Source: Oryzias latipes (Eukaryota; Chordata; Actinopteri; Beloniformes; Adrianichthyidae). From it: a stretch of 64,000 bases of DNA. Position numbers and translations under genes: made by a program. A model generated the notes under the pieces. The model had not been told where the DNA came from. It saw nothing but the letters and a program-made list of their open reading frames with translations, and did no database searches. Where the stretch lies: contig NC_019860.2 of assembly GCF_002234675.1 (NCBI RefSeq), forward strand, positions 15,368,536-15,432,535. Reading direction: 5' to 3'. Below are positions 22,500-36,000 of the stretch, in pieces (position 1 is the first letter of the stretch; every line of letters begins with the position of its first letter).

Positions 22500-23279
22500 T
22501 TGGTTTTACTTATAAAGTTTTTATTTCCCACTTTTAGGAACCAAATTTTCCAGACTATGAGTCGCAACAGCAACTTCAAAAAGCATAACAAAGAAGAAAA
22601 ATATAAGGATTCGCACTTTTGGGAGAAAAGTTTGATTCTTCTGAACAAATCCTCTAAGACTGACATGATGCTGCACTCACACCATGGCATTGAACACGAT
22701 TCACGCATCAAATTTGTGTCCACTGTCTTAAAATTACACTTTAAAACCTTAATTCTATGTTGTAAAAATGGTTCATTGAACATTTTGGGGTTTCTACAGC
22801 AAAATTGTTGACAGATTTTCCTTTTTTTTGAATGATTTTATGTGTAGCGTGTAAATTCAACATTGAAAAATGACAAAATAAAGTTATGTCACATTGGTGA
22901 GGTCGAAGTGGTTAAAATGATACCAGGCAAGGGAGCAAGTAGTCTATCAAATTGAAAGTAAAGAGGTAAATTTTAAAGTAGACAAAAATTGATATTCAGC
23001 CCTTTGGTTCCAAAGGGTTAAGATCTAATTGGGAAAAAGTTCAAAATACAGGCTAAAAATGATTTTTTATATAAAAAGAACATCACTGTCTTACACTGAG
23101 TTTAGTCCTCATTTTCATGAAAATATTCTTCATTTTATCTAATTGGATTTGTTCTATATCTAGAACAATAATTAATTAATAATTAATATTAACAATAATA
23201 ATGACAGCCCAATAATTATAGCGATAAAATTTGAAATAAATTAGCAAAATCAAGTTTCTGCACTGCTAAGCAGCCTTTG

Positions 23280-23815
23280 GATGTTCAATAGAATGCTTAA
23301 GGGAAAGAAAATAAAGAGAACACCTAATCAGATCGATGTTACTCCAAGTCATTCCCACTTCTGTGTACTTAATTTGTCTAATTAGGAAGCAACACTGACT
23401 GACGATCAATATCACAAGTTTTTGTGCAGTTGGAATAGACAACAGGTCCACAACCCACACAAGTGGTAAGTAGTGCAGCTCATCCAGGAAGGCATATCAA
23501 TGCGAGCTGTGGCAAGAAGGTTTGCTGTGTCTGTCAGGTTAGCATGGAGGCGCTACCAGGAGGCAGGCCGGTACATCAGGAGATGTGGAGGAGGCCGTAG
23601 GAGGGCAACAACCCTGCATCAGGACTTCTACTTCCTCCTTTGTGCAACCTCCTTTCTGCTAGACGAAGGTATTGATGAAATGGACCAGCTCAACCTGAAT
23701 GGATGGACTGAGAAATCACGTCTCAGTCCATCCACCAACGCCAGGTTGCACCACAGACTGTCCAGGAGTTTTTGAGTATGACCTCCAATGGCCAATAAAT
23801 GTAATTTCCATTAAT
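23280..23815 (+). pseudogene. Tc1/mariner-like transposase fragment (N-terminal HTH)
   Basis: The frame from 23473 reads [20 protein letters not shown], then [11 protein letters not shown] and GGGRRRATT. This is the helix-turn-helix and GRRR hinge of a fish Tc1-like transposase. The catalytic domain is gone, and the frame then runs into unrelated sequence ending 23775. It is an internally deleted, inactive copy. Confidence 0.7.
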
Positions 23816-24516
23816 AATTTCTGTGTGGTTGTGTTGTCAGAATTTGCAACTAAGTAAAGAATAAAGCTTTAATAAAAGTTTCATTTGTTCAGGTATAGGA
23901 TGTTTTTGTACTGACATGTCTGCAAAATGTCAGTTTACAGATATAAGTAACAATTATACATATGTTGCATGTTTGTTTTTAATTTTTTTAATTTTACTGT
24001 AAACATTTATGGCCCTGACCTGGGGTCAGATGGGTCGACAATGACAACAATGCAACACTAGAACATTTCCCGCAGCTGTTATCCAACAACCAACACAAGA
24101 ACTGAAGACAAAAACAACACTGACCATGCCAAAAGGAAGACGGGCCGTAAAAGGTCCTTCCTCCTTTTCATGGTGGCCAAAGGGAAAAGTTATAGGAACA
24201 GATTGTAAGAACGTGTGTGTACATATGGGAAAACACTCAAATGTGTTTGAACAGCATTAATCCCATTTAGTAAAATAAGATATATTTAAATGAAGTTTTT
24301 CTTTGACAGAGTTGGTCCTTCTAAAGGCTCCATCAAAGGATGTCATTTACATACCATTGTAACCTGACCTTGATGTATTCGACATTACAAACGTGAAATG
24401 TTGAAGAGAGAACCGATGGGTACTGCTGTAAATGCACAATGAAACCGTTTAGAATGTGTTGGTTTTTTCTCATGATCAACCCGCACGGATTAATTTCACA
24501 TGTTACTGCTACCTTA

Positions 24517-25020
24517 ACGCATATGGAAGCATTTCTGTCGCATAGATAAAAATAACAGTCGATGCCGGAAATGCTTTTCCGTTTTCAAAATGAAGCTGCG
24601 TTTGTTGAATCAAAAATAAAATGATAAAGAAAATGGTATTTGGCATTTCATTTTCAAAAGGTTCTCTGGTAAATACGTAGGACAGTTTAATTAGAAATAT
24701 CTAATTTGACAATCAAAATGGATTAACAGAAATGCTTTTTCATTTTCAGAATTTAACTTCATCAAACAGACTTAAAAAAAAAAAGTAAATCCGCTAAAAT
24801 GCTTTTTCATTCTCCACTTCAACACCGCTCATTCTGTGACATAATTGAAGCGATTGACATCAGTGCTCAGCTGTTCAGGGAGGCTGCAGCTGTCTCCAAA
24901 CAGCTGTTTGGCTGATTGATTTTTCCTTTCATTTGTGAGTCAACAAACGCAGCTTAATTTTGAAAATGAAAAAAAAATCACAATTTTAATCATGAGACAG
25001 AAACGCTTCCATACACGCAT
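24517..25020. mobile_element. MITE with terminal inverted repeats
   Basis: The left end 'gcatatggaagcatttctgt' and the right end (reverse complement 'gcgtgtatggaagcgtttct') are inverted. Inner motifs also mirror each other: 'aagctgcgtttgttga' near 24590 and its complement near 24945. There is no coding capacity. The target duplication is not clear. Confidence 0.65.
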
Positions 25021-26240
25021 TGTGTTTGTTGATGTGTTGCTACGTTTACACATACTGAGGAGGTGATGTAGTATCATTTTACTGTCTGCTGAGACATTTG
25101 ACAAATAAGAAATTAGTACTCACTGCATTGTTGACAATAAAAAACCTTTAAAGAAAAATTGAGTTCCTAGTGCCATCTGGTGGTTGAGCTTAAACCTGCA
25201 GACAGCTCAGATTTCTTGTTCAGTATTTTTTTATAGATTTATTGAATAAAACAATTTTTTTTTTAAGTGAAACAAGTTTTATTCAAAGTCTTTTATACTG
25301 CAGATCATTTATAAATTGGAGACTAGAACACTTTAATGGTATCATCACTCGTCCAGATTATTTGGCATGATTTTTTCTTCCACTTTTGTGAATTGCTGTA
25401 AAGTTTCAGACACAGCTGAGGGGGAATGCATGTCCTCATGAATCCTTGCCATAGTTAAATTGTCTTTCTTTCATTATGAAAACTTTTACAAATAAATGGG
25501 TAGACATAATTGGTAAAATGGGACAAAATAAGTTGTAGTCACAATGTGAAATCACAAGGTAAAAAATAAAGAAAATTGCTACACTTTTTCAATAACATTT
25601 GGAATGAATTACTCATCTTCAATATTTTCCATATTTTTATTTAAAGATTGTTTATTCTAGGACTAATCTTTATATATATATATATATTTAATACATCAAT
25701 ATTACTTTAGCACTTCATTTTTTGGGGGTTAATTTTATGATAGTAAATTATGCATTGTAAAAACGAGAGACAATATTGTTGCACTGTTGTGTGTACTCAA
25801 GAGATGGTAGCATCTGGAAAGATACATTTTAGAAATGCAAGAATACTAAACATTGAATACAGTATGGCTACAAATAAACAAAAAAGAAAGGATACTAAAA
25901 GTAGGTTAGAAAAAAATCGATCTGCGTTGTTTACTTAGTCTGTTTATAGCAGCAGCTTCCAAACAGGGGGGTTCCCAGAAAAATCAAACACACAACCCAG
26001 AGCTTCGTGTTGCGTTCAATTTGTGGTCATTTATTGGAAAGAATATAGTTATTTTCGACAAAACAAGGTTTTGTATTAATCCTTTACTATAGTGAGTACA
26101 GTAACGAATATATAATTTAGTTACATAATCCATGTTACCTGAATAGGCGATAAAACAAATCCGTCTTTTTCTACAGCGATACAAAATGTTTATAAATCGA
26201 GTGTATGACATGCAAAATCGTCTAAACCCCAATTTGTTAG
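25021..26240. other. AT-rich intergenic stretch, no gene seen
   Basis: AT-rich sequence between the MITE at 24.5-25.0 kb and the tsc22d1 promoter, with a short (TA)n run at about 25670-25690. The frames at 25750-25938 and 25984-26232 have no recognisable features. Confidence 0.5.
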
Positions 26241-26289
26241 GGGGTCATGAACGCACCACAGATCAAGGGGGAAAAAAAAGGAAAAAGAC

Positions 26290-26450
26290 CAACTGGGCGG
26301 GCATGCGCATGCGCACTCTCAGTGTTTGCATTCCTCCCTCCCTCCTGGGAAACTGACGTCCCGTTAGTGCCGCGGCTGCTCACCGGCAGTGATACAGCAA
26401 TACGCGGCCGCGCTTCACCATGGAATTAACGAGCACTCTTTCCCAGCCCA
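26290..26450 (+). promoter_or_regulatory. tsc22d1 long-isoform promoter region
   Basis: A perfect NRF1-type palindrome TGCGCATGCGCA (26304-26315) lies in a CpG-rich block that also contains 'ccgcggctgctcaccgg' and 'atacgcggccgcgc'. This is about 0.7 kb upstream of the long-isoform ATG at 27035. The sequence between would be 5' UTR or contain a 5' UTR intron. The small open frames here (26247-26643) are not conserved-looking. Confidence 0.6.
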
Positions 26451-27034
26451 AACACAAACATTATTCGGACGCTACAGTCTTTTCTCCTTAGGTGACGTGT
26501 TTTGTTTTTGTCGCCGTGGGTTCTTTGTATCGACAGTACTGTTTCTGGAGGTTCGTCGTTCAGAAGAGGAATTGTTGCGACGGCTGGTTTCCTGCGACAT
26601 AGACAGAGAGGTCAGCAAAGAGGCTTTAACAGATTTTTTTTAATTGCACCAAAATAATGAAGGAGGTTTGTCATTTATTTTTTGTTTACTGTCAGCTATA
26701 ACCAAAGAAAGAGCTAAAGTTCTGCGTTATAGTCGCTTCTGCCGACCTAGCTAAAAACCTAGCTACATTTTTGCAGTCTGGTTATTTAATTTCGCGACAT
26801 TAAACATAGTTGTATCAGCTTTCCGGTCATGAATTAATATTGTCGTCGTGAAGTGGAGTGCCACCTGTAAGCTCGTGTTCAGACTCAAAGCGTTGTCTTT
26901 TCTGTTGTTTTTTTTTTTTCGTTTAAAAAGGACATAAATCATATGACTTGCCAGCTGACCCAGCTAACTAGCCTCTAAGTTAGCTGGTTGCAGATAATCG
27001 TTTGCAGCTTTGTCATCTTGAAAACCCGACCGAG

Positions 27035-30000
27035 ATGCACCACCAGGACTTATCTGGGGAGTCGTCGGGCTCAGGGAGCCGCAAAACGTCGTTCCACTTC
27101 AGAAGGGGAAGCAGCGGCGCGCCCGCCTCTCCTGCGGCAGCCGCTGGAGGTGGAGGGACCCCGGCTGAGGACAGCCCAGCTCAGGCCGGATCGTCCTCTC
27201 CGGCTCTCCATCACCAGAGTCAAGGACCTGGGACCCAGATGAAGAAGAAGAGCGGCTTCCAGATTACAAGCGTCACCTCAGCACAGATCAGCGTGAGCGG
27301 GAACAACAGTTTGGCCGATGACACCGAAAGCTATGATGACATGGACGAGTCCCACACCGAGGACCTGTCCTCATCTGACTTGCTGGATGTGTCCGTGTCA
27401 AAGGCCACAGACAAAGGCGTGCCGGAGAGAAGTTCCTCGGATGAGACCTTGAACAGTCTCCATGGGGTTGACACGCCAGGGCTTGTGTCACCCAACGAGC
27501 CTCTTCAGCCTCACAGCATCCTTCAGGGGGCTCAGCATCACTCATCTTTGGTGAACGGTGCGGTGCACCACCCGTATTATCCTCAAACCAGCCACCACCA
27601 GCGCTCCGACAGCTTAGGTGGAGCCGAACCATCATTGCCAACTCTGCCAGTTCAACCGCTTGCTAGCTCCAGCCCATCTTTGCTTTCTAAAGCTGGGCCC
27701 AGCCCGACCCAGAGGCCGGTGGCATTGGATAACTCCAAAGTCGTGGCAGGTCAACAACTAACCCCTCTCGTTGGGACTTTTGCTGAAACGAACATAAAAG
27801 GGGGTGTGTGCATTCCAGGTTCATCTGCCGGCCCTGCTGCCCCCTCGACACTTTCAGGTTTGGAACCCGGGCAACCGGCTTCGTCTGCTGCTGCTGCCGC
27901 TCCGGGCCCTGCCCACGGCACTCAGACGCAGCACATCCACACGCAGACGGCCACCGGCTCCCGCTTTCGGGTGGTCAAGCTGGACACAAACTCGGAGCCG
28001 ATTCGGAAAGGAAGATGGACGTGCACGGAATATTACGAGAAGGAGATTCCTCATGCGGCGCCATCTGAGGGACCAAAAGCGGCAGAGACTGCTGCCGAGC
28101 CCGAAGTGGGGAATGCTGGGATAAGCCCGGCGATTCCTGCCGTCCAGCCGCTCCACAATCTGCAGCCCTATCAGCCTCAGGGTCAGGACTTCACCAGCCC
28201 ACAAGCCATGCAGAGCCCCCCGCAGGCTCCCCAAACGGCTCCTTTGAGTTATATTTCACCCCAGGAGGTTGTTGGGAGCGTTCACCTCCAGAAACCAGTT
28301 TCTATTGCTGCTGTTCCTGCAGCTGCACCAAAGACAGATGGGAGTCTGACTCCTTTGCTAATACCCCAGCAGTTCCCCTACGCTGTTGATCCACAGCAGG
28401 TTCAACCCCAGGGAGGGTACCCCCCACCTCAGCTGCATGCCGGTGGGGTAGTGGCACCAGGAAATATCAGGCAGCCGGACTTTATCCAGCCAACCGCTCC
28501 TTTCCAGACACAAGTGCAGCCTCCACTTCCGCATTCAACGGCGGGAATCCCCGTAACCCCAGGGGTGGCGGTCCCGCCTCAGCAGCCAGTGAGCATCACG
28601 CAGCAGCTGTCACTTCACGGTCAACCACCCCAACCGGCTCCGGCGGCATTCGCTGCTGGTCAACTGCAACCACAAATCCGCCCCCCGTCTGCCGGTGCAG
28701 TCCCCGTAGCCCCGTCCCACGGGAGCCCCTACATGACTGCCCTGCAAGCTGACCTCAAACCCCTCCTGGCATCAGGGGTGAGCATTCCCCATGTGCCTGC
28801 AGGAGGGAGCTCTGTCAAAAGCTCTCAGCTGGAGGATGCCCAGAGGCTGCTCCTCCAGCACCAGGGCCTGCTGGGCCTGCCCAGGCTGGGCGCGGTGGTG
28901 GCCGCCGTCGGAGATGGGGCCGCAGAGGGGGTTGGATCTCTGGCCCACATGGGGATGTCGGCGGAGGCCAGCGCCTTCATGGTTGCTGCAGGCCTCCGGA
29001 GCCAGCATGCCGAGGGAGAGGATGACAGGTGAGAAGGAATATCCTTTTCGTCCTATAGATAGAAGGAATTGAAGAAAAACATGCAACAAAACTTCATTTT
29101 TGTTGTCTGTTATTTGTTCTTGTGTCGATTTCTCTGTCGCGTCAAAAACACTCGATATCTGACTTTGAAACAAACTGCTTAGTCATTGAGAGGGCCTGTG
29201 AGTCAGCAGATAGTCTCTTCTTCTGACCTCTAGCCATTGGCGGCGTGTTTTGTTTCTCTCATCCTTATCAGACTTTTTTTTTTTTGTTGGGGGGGGTTAG
29301 TTAATAAGCAAACTCAAAATCAGTGTTTTAGAAGTAGGCGAGCTAAAAATGGAACTGGGTCGATTCCTGGTAGACAAAAAAAACCCCAAAACTTTCCATG
29401 ACTTTGCAAGTTTGTACAGGATCACAAGTTGTGTTGCATAAATCAAAATGGAGCGCGCTCCTTTGTTATTGACGAGGAGAAACGTCGATCTTTATTTAGT
29501 TCTTGGCTGCTAATGCAGCTCGCTGCTACAACTGTCAACAGAGACAAAAGTCTTCGTCTTCAGTCGGCAGCGCTGCGTCTGATTGGTGCCATAACTCACG
29601 GGGGTCCTCTTGGTGCCGACAGCGCAGGGCTGTGTCTGCAGTGCGTCCCTGTCTGTCGACATCCAGTGTGTCAGCCCGGTTCGCAGCCATGAATCAGCGT
29701 CTGTCCTGCAGCGAGCGTCTCCCATGTCACTGTTGCGATCTGTCTGTCATTCCTGCTCTCTTCCGTTGGATTCAGAATGTTCCGCATCATCCCTGAATCT
29801 TCTGATAATACCTCTGACCCCCGCGCTCTGCTATTTTATCAATAACTGAAGAAAAAACAAAACAAAAGGTAGTTTAAAAAATAACCGGTGTGTTTGTTAT
29901 ATATGCATTAGATCTAGGGTGCATGGTGGCGCAGTGGTTAGCGCTCTTGCCTCACAGCAAGAAGGCCCCCGGCTGGGGGACCTGAAACAGAACATCAATG

Positions 30001-33000
30001 GGGGGCCTTTCTGTGTGGAGTTAGCATGTTCTCCCCGTGCATGCGTAGGTTCTCTCTGGGATCTCCGGCTTCCTCCCACCGTCCAAAAACATGCTTCATC
30101 GGTCAATTAGCAACTCTAAATTGAGCATAGGTGTGAATGGGTGTGTGATTGTGACCCTGCGACAGACCTGCGACCTGTCCAGGGTGTCCCCCGCCTTCGC
30201 CCACGGCAACCCCGTGACGCCGAAAGGGAACAAATGGAAGAAGATGAATGAATGATTAGATCTAGGGCCAAAAAAGATTAGGAACTGATCGTAACTTAGA
30301 AAAGCTATTGAGCTAAAAAAAAAAAAATCTGTTTTATAAGGGAATTTTTAAAAGCAATGAAACGGCTTTTTTTTTAGTTTTATTATAAAAATGATAGCAA
30401 ATATTCTACTTTTCGGTTTAACATTTATTGTGGTCCACTATTTTACTAATAACTGAAACAAAAAGCAGTGAAGTAAAAGTCCATCGTGTTTTATTATAGA
30501 TTAGATCTGGCTATAACAAAAAGAAATTGGAATTGATTGTTACTCAAAAAACCAATTAAAAAGAAAAACGGCCTTTCTTATCACAAAAGTTGCATCAAAA
30601 ACTGCACTTTTGTTCAGTTCAAAATAACTGGTTTTGTGGTTTTTTTTCATCCAAACAAAACTAGTTTTAGAATAGAACAGAATCATGACATTTTTTTCAC
30701 AGCTCCATAAAAAACAGCAGCAAATTGTAAATTAAACGGATTTGTAAACCTATAATCAAAGTCAATGAGGTTTAACATGTTTACATTGATATGGAGCCTA
30801 ATGAAGGCAATGATTTACAATGATGGAGAACGCTGCAGGTTTTATGTGTGAGAAGTTTTTTCTATATAAAAATAGGTTTTTTGCTTTCTGTTGTTTCGTT
30901 TTTGGACGGCAAACGGACTAAAAGTTAATGTCATACAACAATAAAGGACATGTTTATTATACGTAGGTTGAGAATATTCCTAGACACTTTAGTAACTCAT
31001 TAAATAAATGCAAAAATAATTATGAAATTTACAAAGGGGTTGTCACAGCTGGTTTTATACATAACCAATAAGTTTTAAGAATGAGAATACCAGTAATATC
31101 AAATTAAATTTGCCCTTACAGGGGCAATAAATCAAATCCATTTGTGCCAAATTTGGTCAAATTTGAATTTGTTGAATTCTTAATTGGTAGATGAAGTTTT
31201 CCATCCTGAATATTTCTAAGACAAAATACCAAATCAATCATCCAAAGTTTTCCTTGCCACCAAGAGCGACTGCGCTTATTTGATCTCAGTCTTACGAGAC
31301 GTTTTTACGTCCCAGAAGTTATTAAAAAATTGTTTTTGTTTTGTTTTTTCTATTTGACTGCATGCATTTTAAAATATATTTCTTTTTCCTCATTTACAAC
31401 AAGCACGTTAAGTGGAAGTTAAGGAAGAATCAGTTCTCATAAGCTGCTTCTTTGATTGGAAATACTGAATTGTCGGGAGTCAAACATTTTTCTTGGACTT
31501 CTGACAGAAAAGACTTCGATACTTGAATGTATTTTGCCTTTTTTTTTAATAGATCAAAGCAACAAAACAATAAAAAAGAAGGCAATATTCGGATAGTTTT
31601 TGCCTATAAAATCCGTAATCAGAACCTCAATTTATGCCTGAACTCTGCGTTTGTTTCAGCCTTTCTGCCTTTTTTTTGCAGCTGCAGACGAAGGAATCTG
31701 TCTTAAACAGGTTCTTATACCTTCCAGGCTTATGATCTTAACCTGCAGATTTTCTCAACCCCTCGTTTGATTTTTGGATGAAAGCCACCTTTGACTGTCC
31801 TTTCGTTGAGAGAAAAGCGCTGCAGAGAAAAATCACTTTTTCCTTTTTGTTCTGTTTATTTGCAGACAGACAGACGTTTTAGTCATTGAAATGTAGGTTG
31901 TATATTCTTAATACCGTGTTAATAGTCTTTCTGTGTGCAAGATAAAACGCTTTAGAAGAGTATTTTGCAACTATAAACCTTCTGGCCCATTAATGGGATC
32001 AGTTCTCTCTGACTTCATCCTCTGGAGCTGGAAAACACAGTCGGCTCATTGTTTGCCCATAAACTGCTCTAACAACGTTCCTCCTAAAACCAGACCAGCA
32101 GTTGCGCTTTTCTTTCTTTCTTTGGCGTCTTGTGACCTGCTTTTCTTCCTTTTTTTTTTTTTGTGTGTCAAATTGAATCCCAACAGGTTGGCAGCGCTTT
32201 AGTCCGTCCACATCGGACAAACGTTGCGGTTTGGACACAAAGCGAAACGTTAATGAATGAGTCAGGCAGGTAGTTTGTAAGGAATCAGGTCGTTTTATTT
32301 ATTTTTTAATGCCAAACAAAAGCAAGTCTGGATGCACAAACTATTGCAATGTCTTGTGCGTGATCACACAAATGTGCCGTTTACCAGTAATGCTTTGCTG
32401 GCGCTGATTGATTTATACATCTATACTTTCTTCTGTTATTAGTGTTACAAAACTTTTGTTTGTTCAGTTGTTTTTTAATCTAGTGCTTTGTCAAACCCTT
32501 TTTTTAATTTATTCCTATACTAATCAATAAAAAAACCCAATTTATTTGCTGGGTTGGATCTTTATTTTTCCTAAAAACTAATATGATTTCAAAAGAAATA
32601 ACTTCTTACTAATCCAGATCCTAAAAGAAATCATAAAAATTAAAAGTAATTTTTCGACCTGATGCAATTTATAATTCTTTAAATGAATATGTATTCGTTT
32701 TGTAACATGTTTTGAAATGTAATGAATAATATCTGAGTTTTATGAAGTCTTTTTATTGGTTGACTAAATCCAAATCTAAACCGCCCACGAGTGAAATATT
32801 TTCTTTTCAAACTGGTTTCTTGTTTTTTAATCATGCTCTCATTATTAGCTTGTCATTTTTAGGGTGGTGTCTCCTACCTGTCAAGCATAATAAATCACCT
32901 CGAACAGATTTCTGCCTCAGCAGACACGCTGCCTCTAGGTCAGGTATTGATTTGTCCACAAGGGGGCAGCAGAGGGCCACGAAACCTCCAAGCTAAAATA

Positions 33001-36000
33001 ACTGTTGTTTATGTAACTCTTAAAAATGCTTTGCAGGCGAGTGTGGAAGTGTCCTTTATGCACGGAATGACTGCATCTATAGATAATAAAAGAGCTTTAA
33101 ATTTAATTTAGTAATTTGAATGAAATATAGGCTTTTATATGGTATCAATGCATGAATATTTTTTCCTCCTTTTTTTTTAGTTTTGCATTGCAATATGTAA
33201 CATGATGACACTCTATTCCATGTGCATTTGTAGATTGGTTTAAGAAGCAACATTTGTGGATTATTCTGCTACTAGGGAGTGTGGGTTTGCCCTGTGTCAC
33301 ATTGACTTGCCTTGTGCTCCTTCGCAGCGCTGCAGGATCCTGCAGAGAGGCCGGTGTAATGCATGTGCATGCATTCAGAACATTTATGACTGCAGCTGCC
33401 GGGTGGGGGGCGGGCTTTACAGCGTGGGAAATACTTTGTGCTTACAGTCAGGGAGTTGCTTCCATCTTTCAGCCTGAGGGAAGACATTGTTTTTCATGCC
33501 TTAAGTGGTTTTGTCCGGTTTACCCTGCTGGCAGCGCTCAGGTTTTTTGAACTACTGAGGAAATCTTGGTTAGGTTCCACTGAGTAATCTGCTCACCAGC
33601 GAGTCGTCTGGTCTGATCAGAGGTTGAACACACACAGAAATACAAAAGTCATCCTCCATGGAACAAAAAAGATAGGTGGTCCTGCTGAAAAAAGTGGAAA
33701 TAGTCCACTTTTCAAAAGTCAAAAGCCACTTTAGATAGGTTACAAGATCAGCCTTAATGTTCACTGTTGAGAGTAAACTCACTCAGATCTTCCTAAAATG
33801 TTTTCAAAAAGTTCCCCTTTATTAGCTTGCTTGTGAAAAGACACATTCTTGTTTTTCCCCGCTGTTGTAGCACAGCAGTAAACAGGCATCTCGACAAACC
33901 CAACGTGGCGTCCAACTTTGCGTACGCAACAAGCTAGCTTAGCGACTCTAGCCTGTATAACTCATTGTGACGTGGATAAGTGAGGAAGGGCTCCTTCCAG
34001 GAAGAGTCCGCGCTGCCAGATCTGCCCCCAGGCTAAACCCTTTCAATTTAAACGCACAGAATGCAAGTCCATCTTTGCCGGATGTTTGTTTGTTTTTGTG
34101 GGCGAAACGATGCCGACGTCGACTCTAGGATGATGTCATTAAGTGGGCGGCACCCACAAGGAGGGAAAGGCGGTGGCTTAGAGATCGAGTCGTCTTACCT
34201 CCAGGTTGGAAACTGAACCACGAGAAAAACTTATAAAAATCATTTTTAGTGTGCCAAAGGTAGTATATTATCATATATATGGATTTAGTTGATTATAAAA
34301 GGGTTAAGAGCATGATATGGGCGGCGGAAAGGCAGATTCCACTTAAGTTGCGCTGTTGTTGTTGCCTTCTTGGCTGGTCATAGATAAACCCCAGTCTCTC
34401 TGAAAATCAAGCGATGTAGCCTTTTTCAGGTCCAGTAAGGTCATTCCAGGGCTAAAGATTAGGCACAGTGCCTGTCAATCAAAAGGTCACGCCCCTCTTT
34501 AAGAGCAATTTTGATCCTGTAAAAAAGAAAAAAAAGTGATTAGGTTCACTAACAAGTAGAGCTTCCGTGGAACAAACTGGTAAAGTGACCTGACTCCAGT
34601 TAGTTGTGCTGTCAAACAGGAAGTGCAGACGTGCCCATTGGTAGCAATGACAGAATCTACTTTACTGGTAATCCTTTGAATAGTTAAGTCAACTGTAAGA
34701 TAAAAGTGAAAGTATATAGTTGTTGAACTGAGTTTAAAGACCCACTCAAAAGAAAATGATGTTAATGGTGTTTTTAACGCGCTCTTGTGACATTTTTTCC
34801 TGATCATAGGGGGCATATTTAAAGAAAATTAAGATTAAGAGTGAATGACGTTTGAAAAAGATCTTAGTTCTTACGTAGAATATACACTGGGCGGGCTACA
34901 AGCTTCCTGCTCCGCTCCATTCTGATGCATCCACTTGCAGACGACTAGATCCACAAACGTCTTTGTTTTCCTTGTCTGGACGTCTGGATAGCGCCTATAT
35001 TGCTCGCCGTCTTTGTTGCACAGGTTGGTGGTGTAAGCAGCTGTCAGCTACCGAGAGTGCGCAAACCGAGAGCTCTCAGTTATGGGTGACGGGAAAGGGG
35101 GGGCAGGGTTGCTCTGCACCAACAGTCCTGCCCACAACTCTGAGGCGAATTTTTAATGAACTCCTGCCGCTCTGCAGAAACTTTGTCGTAGAAAGCGACA
35201 TAGGTTTTTGGATTTTGGCAGAAAAAACGGCATAGTTTTTATTCAAAGAGCACTGGAAAGGCTTTGAAAATGGATCAAAAGTCTTCCTGTGTTTCTTATA
35301 CTTGCACCCACTCCCCTCTAAGAGAAATCCCAGCCTTCCCAGCAAAGACTAAAGATAAGTGGTCTTTGTACGGCCAGTTGTGCGATTCTTGACCTTCTCC
35401 CACTGTTCAAACACAATCGGCGCCCCACGTGAAGCTGCGCTCCGCACACAGCCTCAAGCAGAGTTTCTTCAGCGCCGCTGTGAGGATACTCGCCACGGAC
35501 GCACTCAGCTTTTCCGCCTGGTATTTTGATCGCCAGAGAGCTTCAAATAAAGCGCCGCAGGCCAACAGTTGTGTCATATTTAGTCACACAAGACGATTGT
35601 GGGTGACCTTTGCCGTGGCTTCTCAAAGTCAGAATAATAATGAATGCTGTTCGGCGGGGAATGAGGCGTCCGTCTTTTTTTGACGGAGATGCTGGCGCTC
35701 CTTCACTCCGTCTCCTCCGTGTTTCCTGCCTCATATGCCACAGAGGCTGGTTATGTAAGGCGTTGCGTGCATGGCAGAGCCGTCCACTCACGCTCCACAG
35801 AGCTTCAGCTATGGGCGTCTGCAATATTCCATGACCTGTTTTGAGTTTTGAGGCGTTCTTCCTCTAAATTTGCTTGTCTGAAAGAAAGAGGGGGGGGATC
35901 ATCCTCAACTATGCAGAAGGTCATTTCTGCCTATTTTTGGAGATGTGTTTTTTAAATGTCTGCTTGTGTGTCATTTAGAAGATGATGTTTACAGAATCTT

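Noticed and set aside
23473-23775. 100-residue frame as a host gene
   Set aside because: N-terminal helix-turn-helix of a Tc1-like transposase followed by unrelated sequence.
27002-27034. Upstream extension of the tsc22d1 long frame by 11 residues
   Set aside because: The extended frame begins at TTG, not ATG; the ATG at 27035 (MHHQD) fits the family's N-terminus.
27288-28234. Antisense frames of 117 and 126 residues
   Set aside because: Shadows of the long, GC-rich tsc22d1 first exon.
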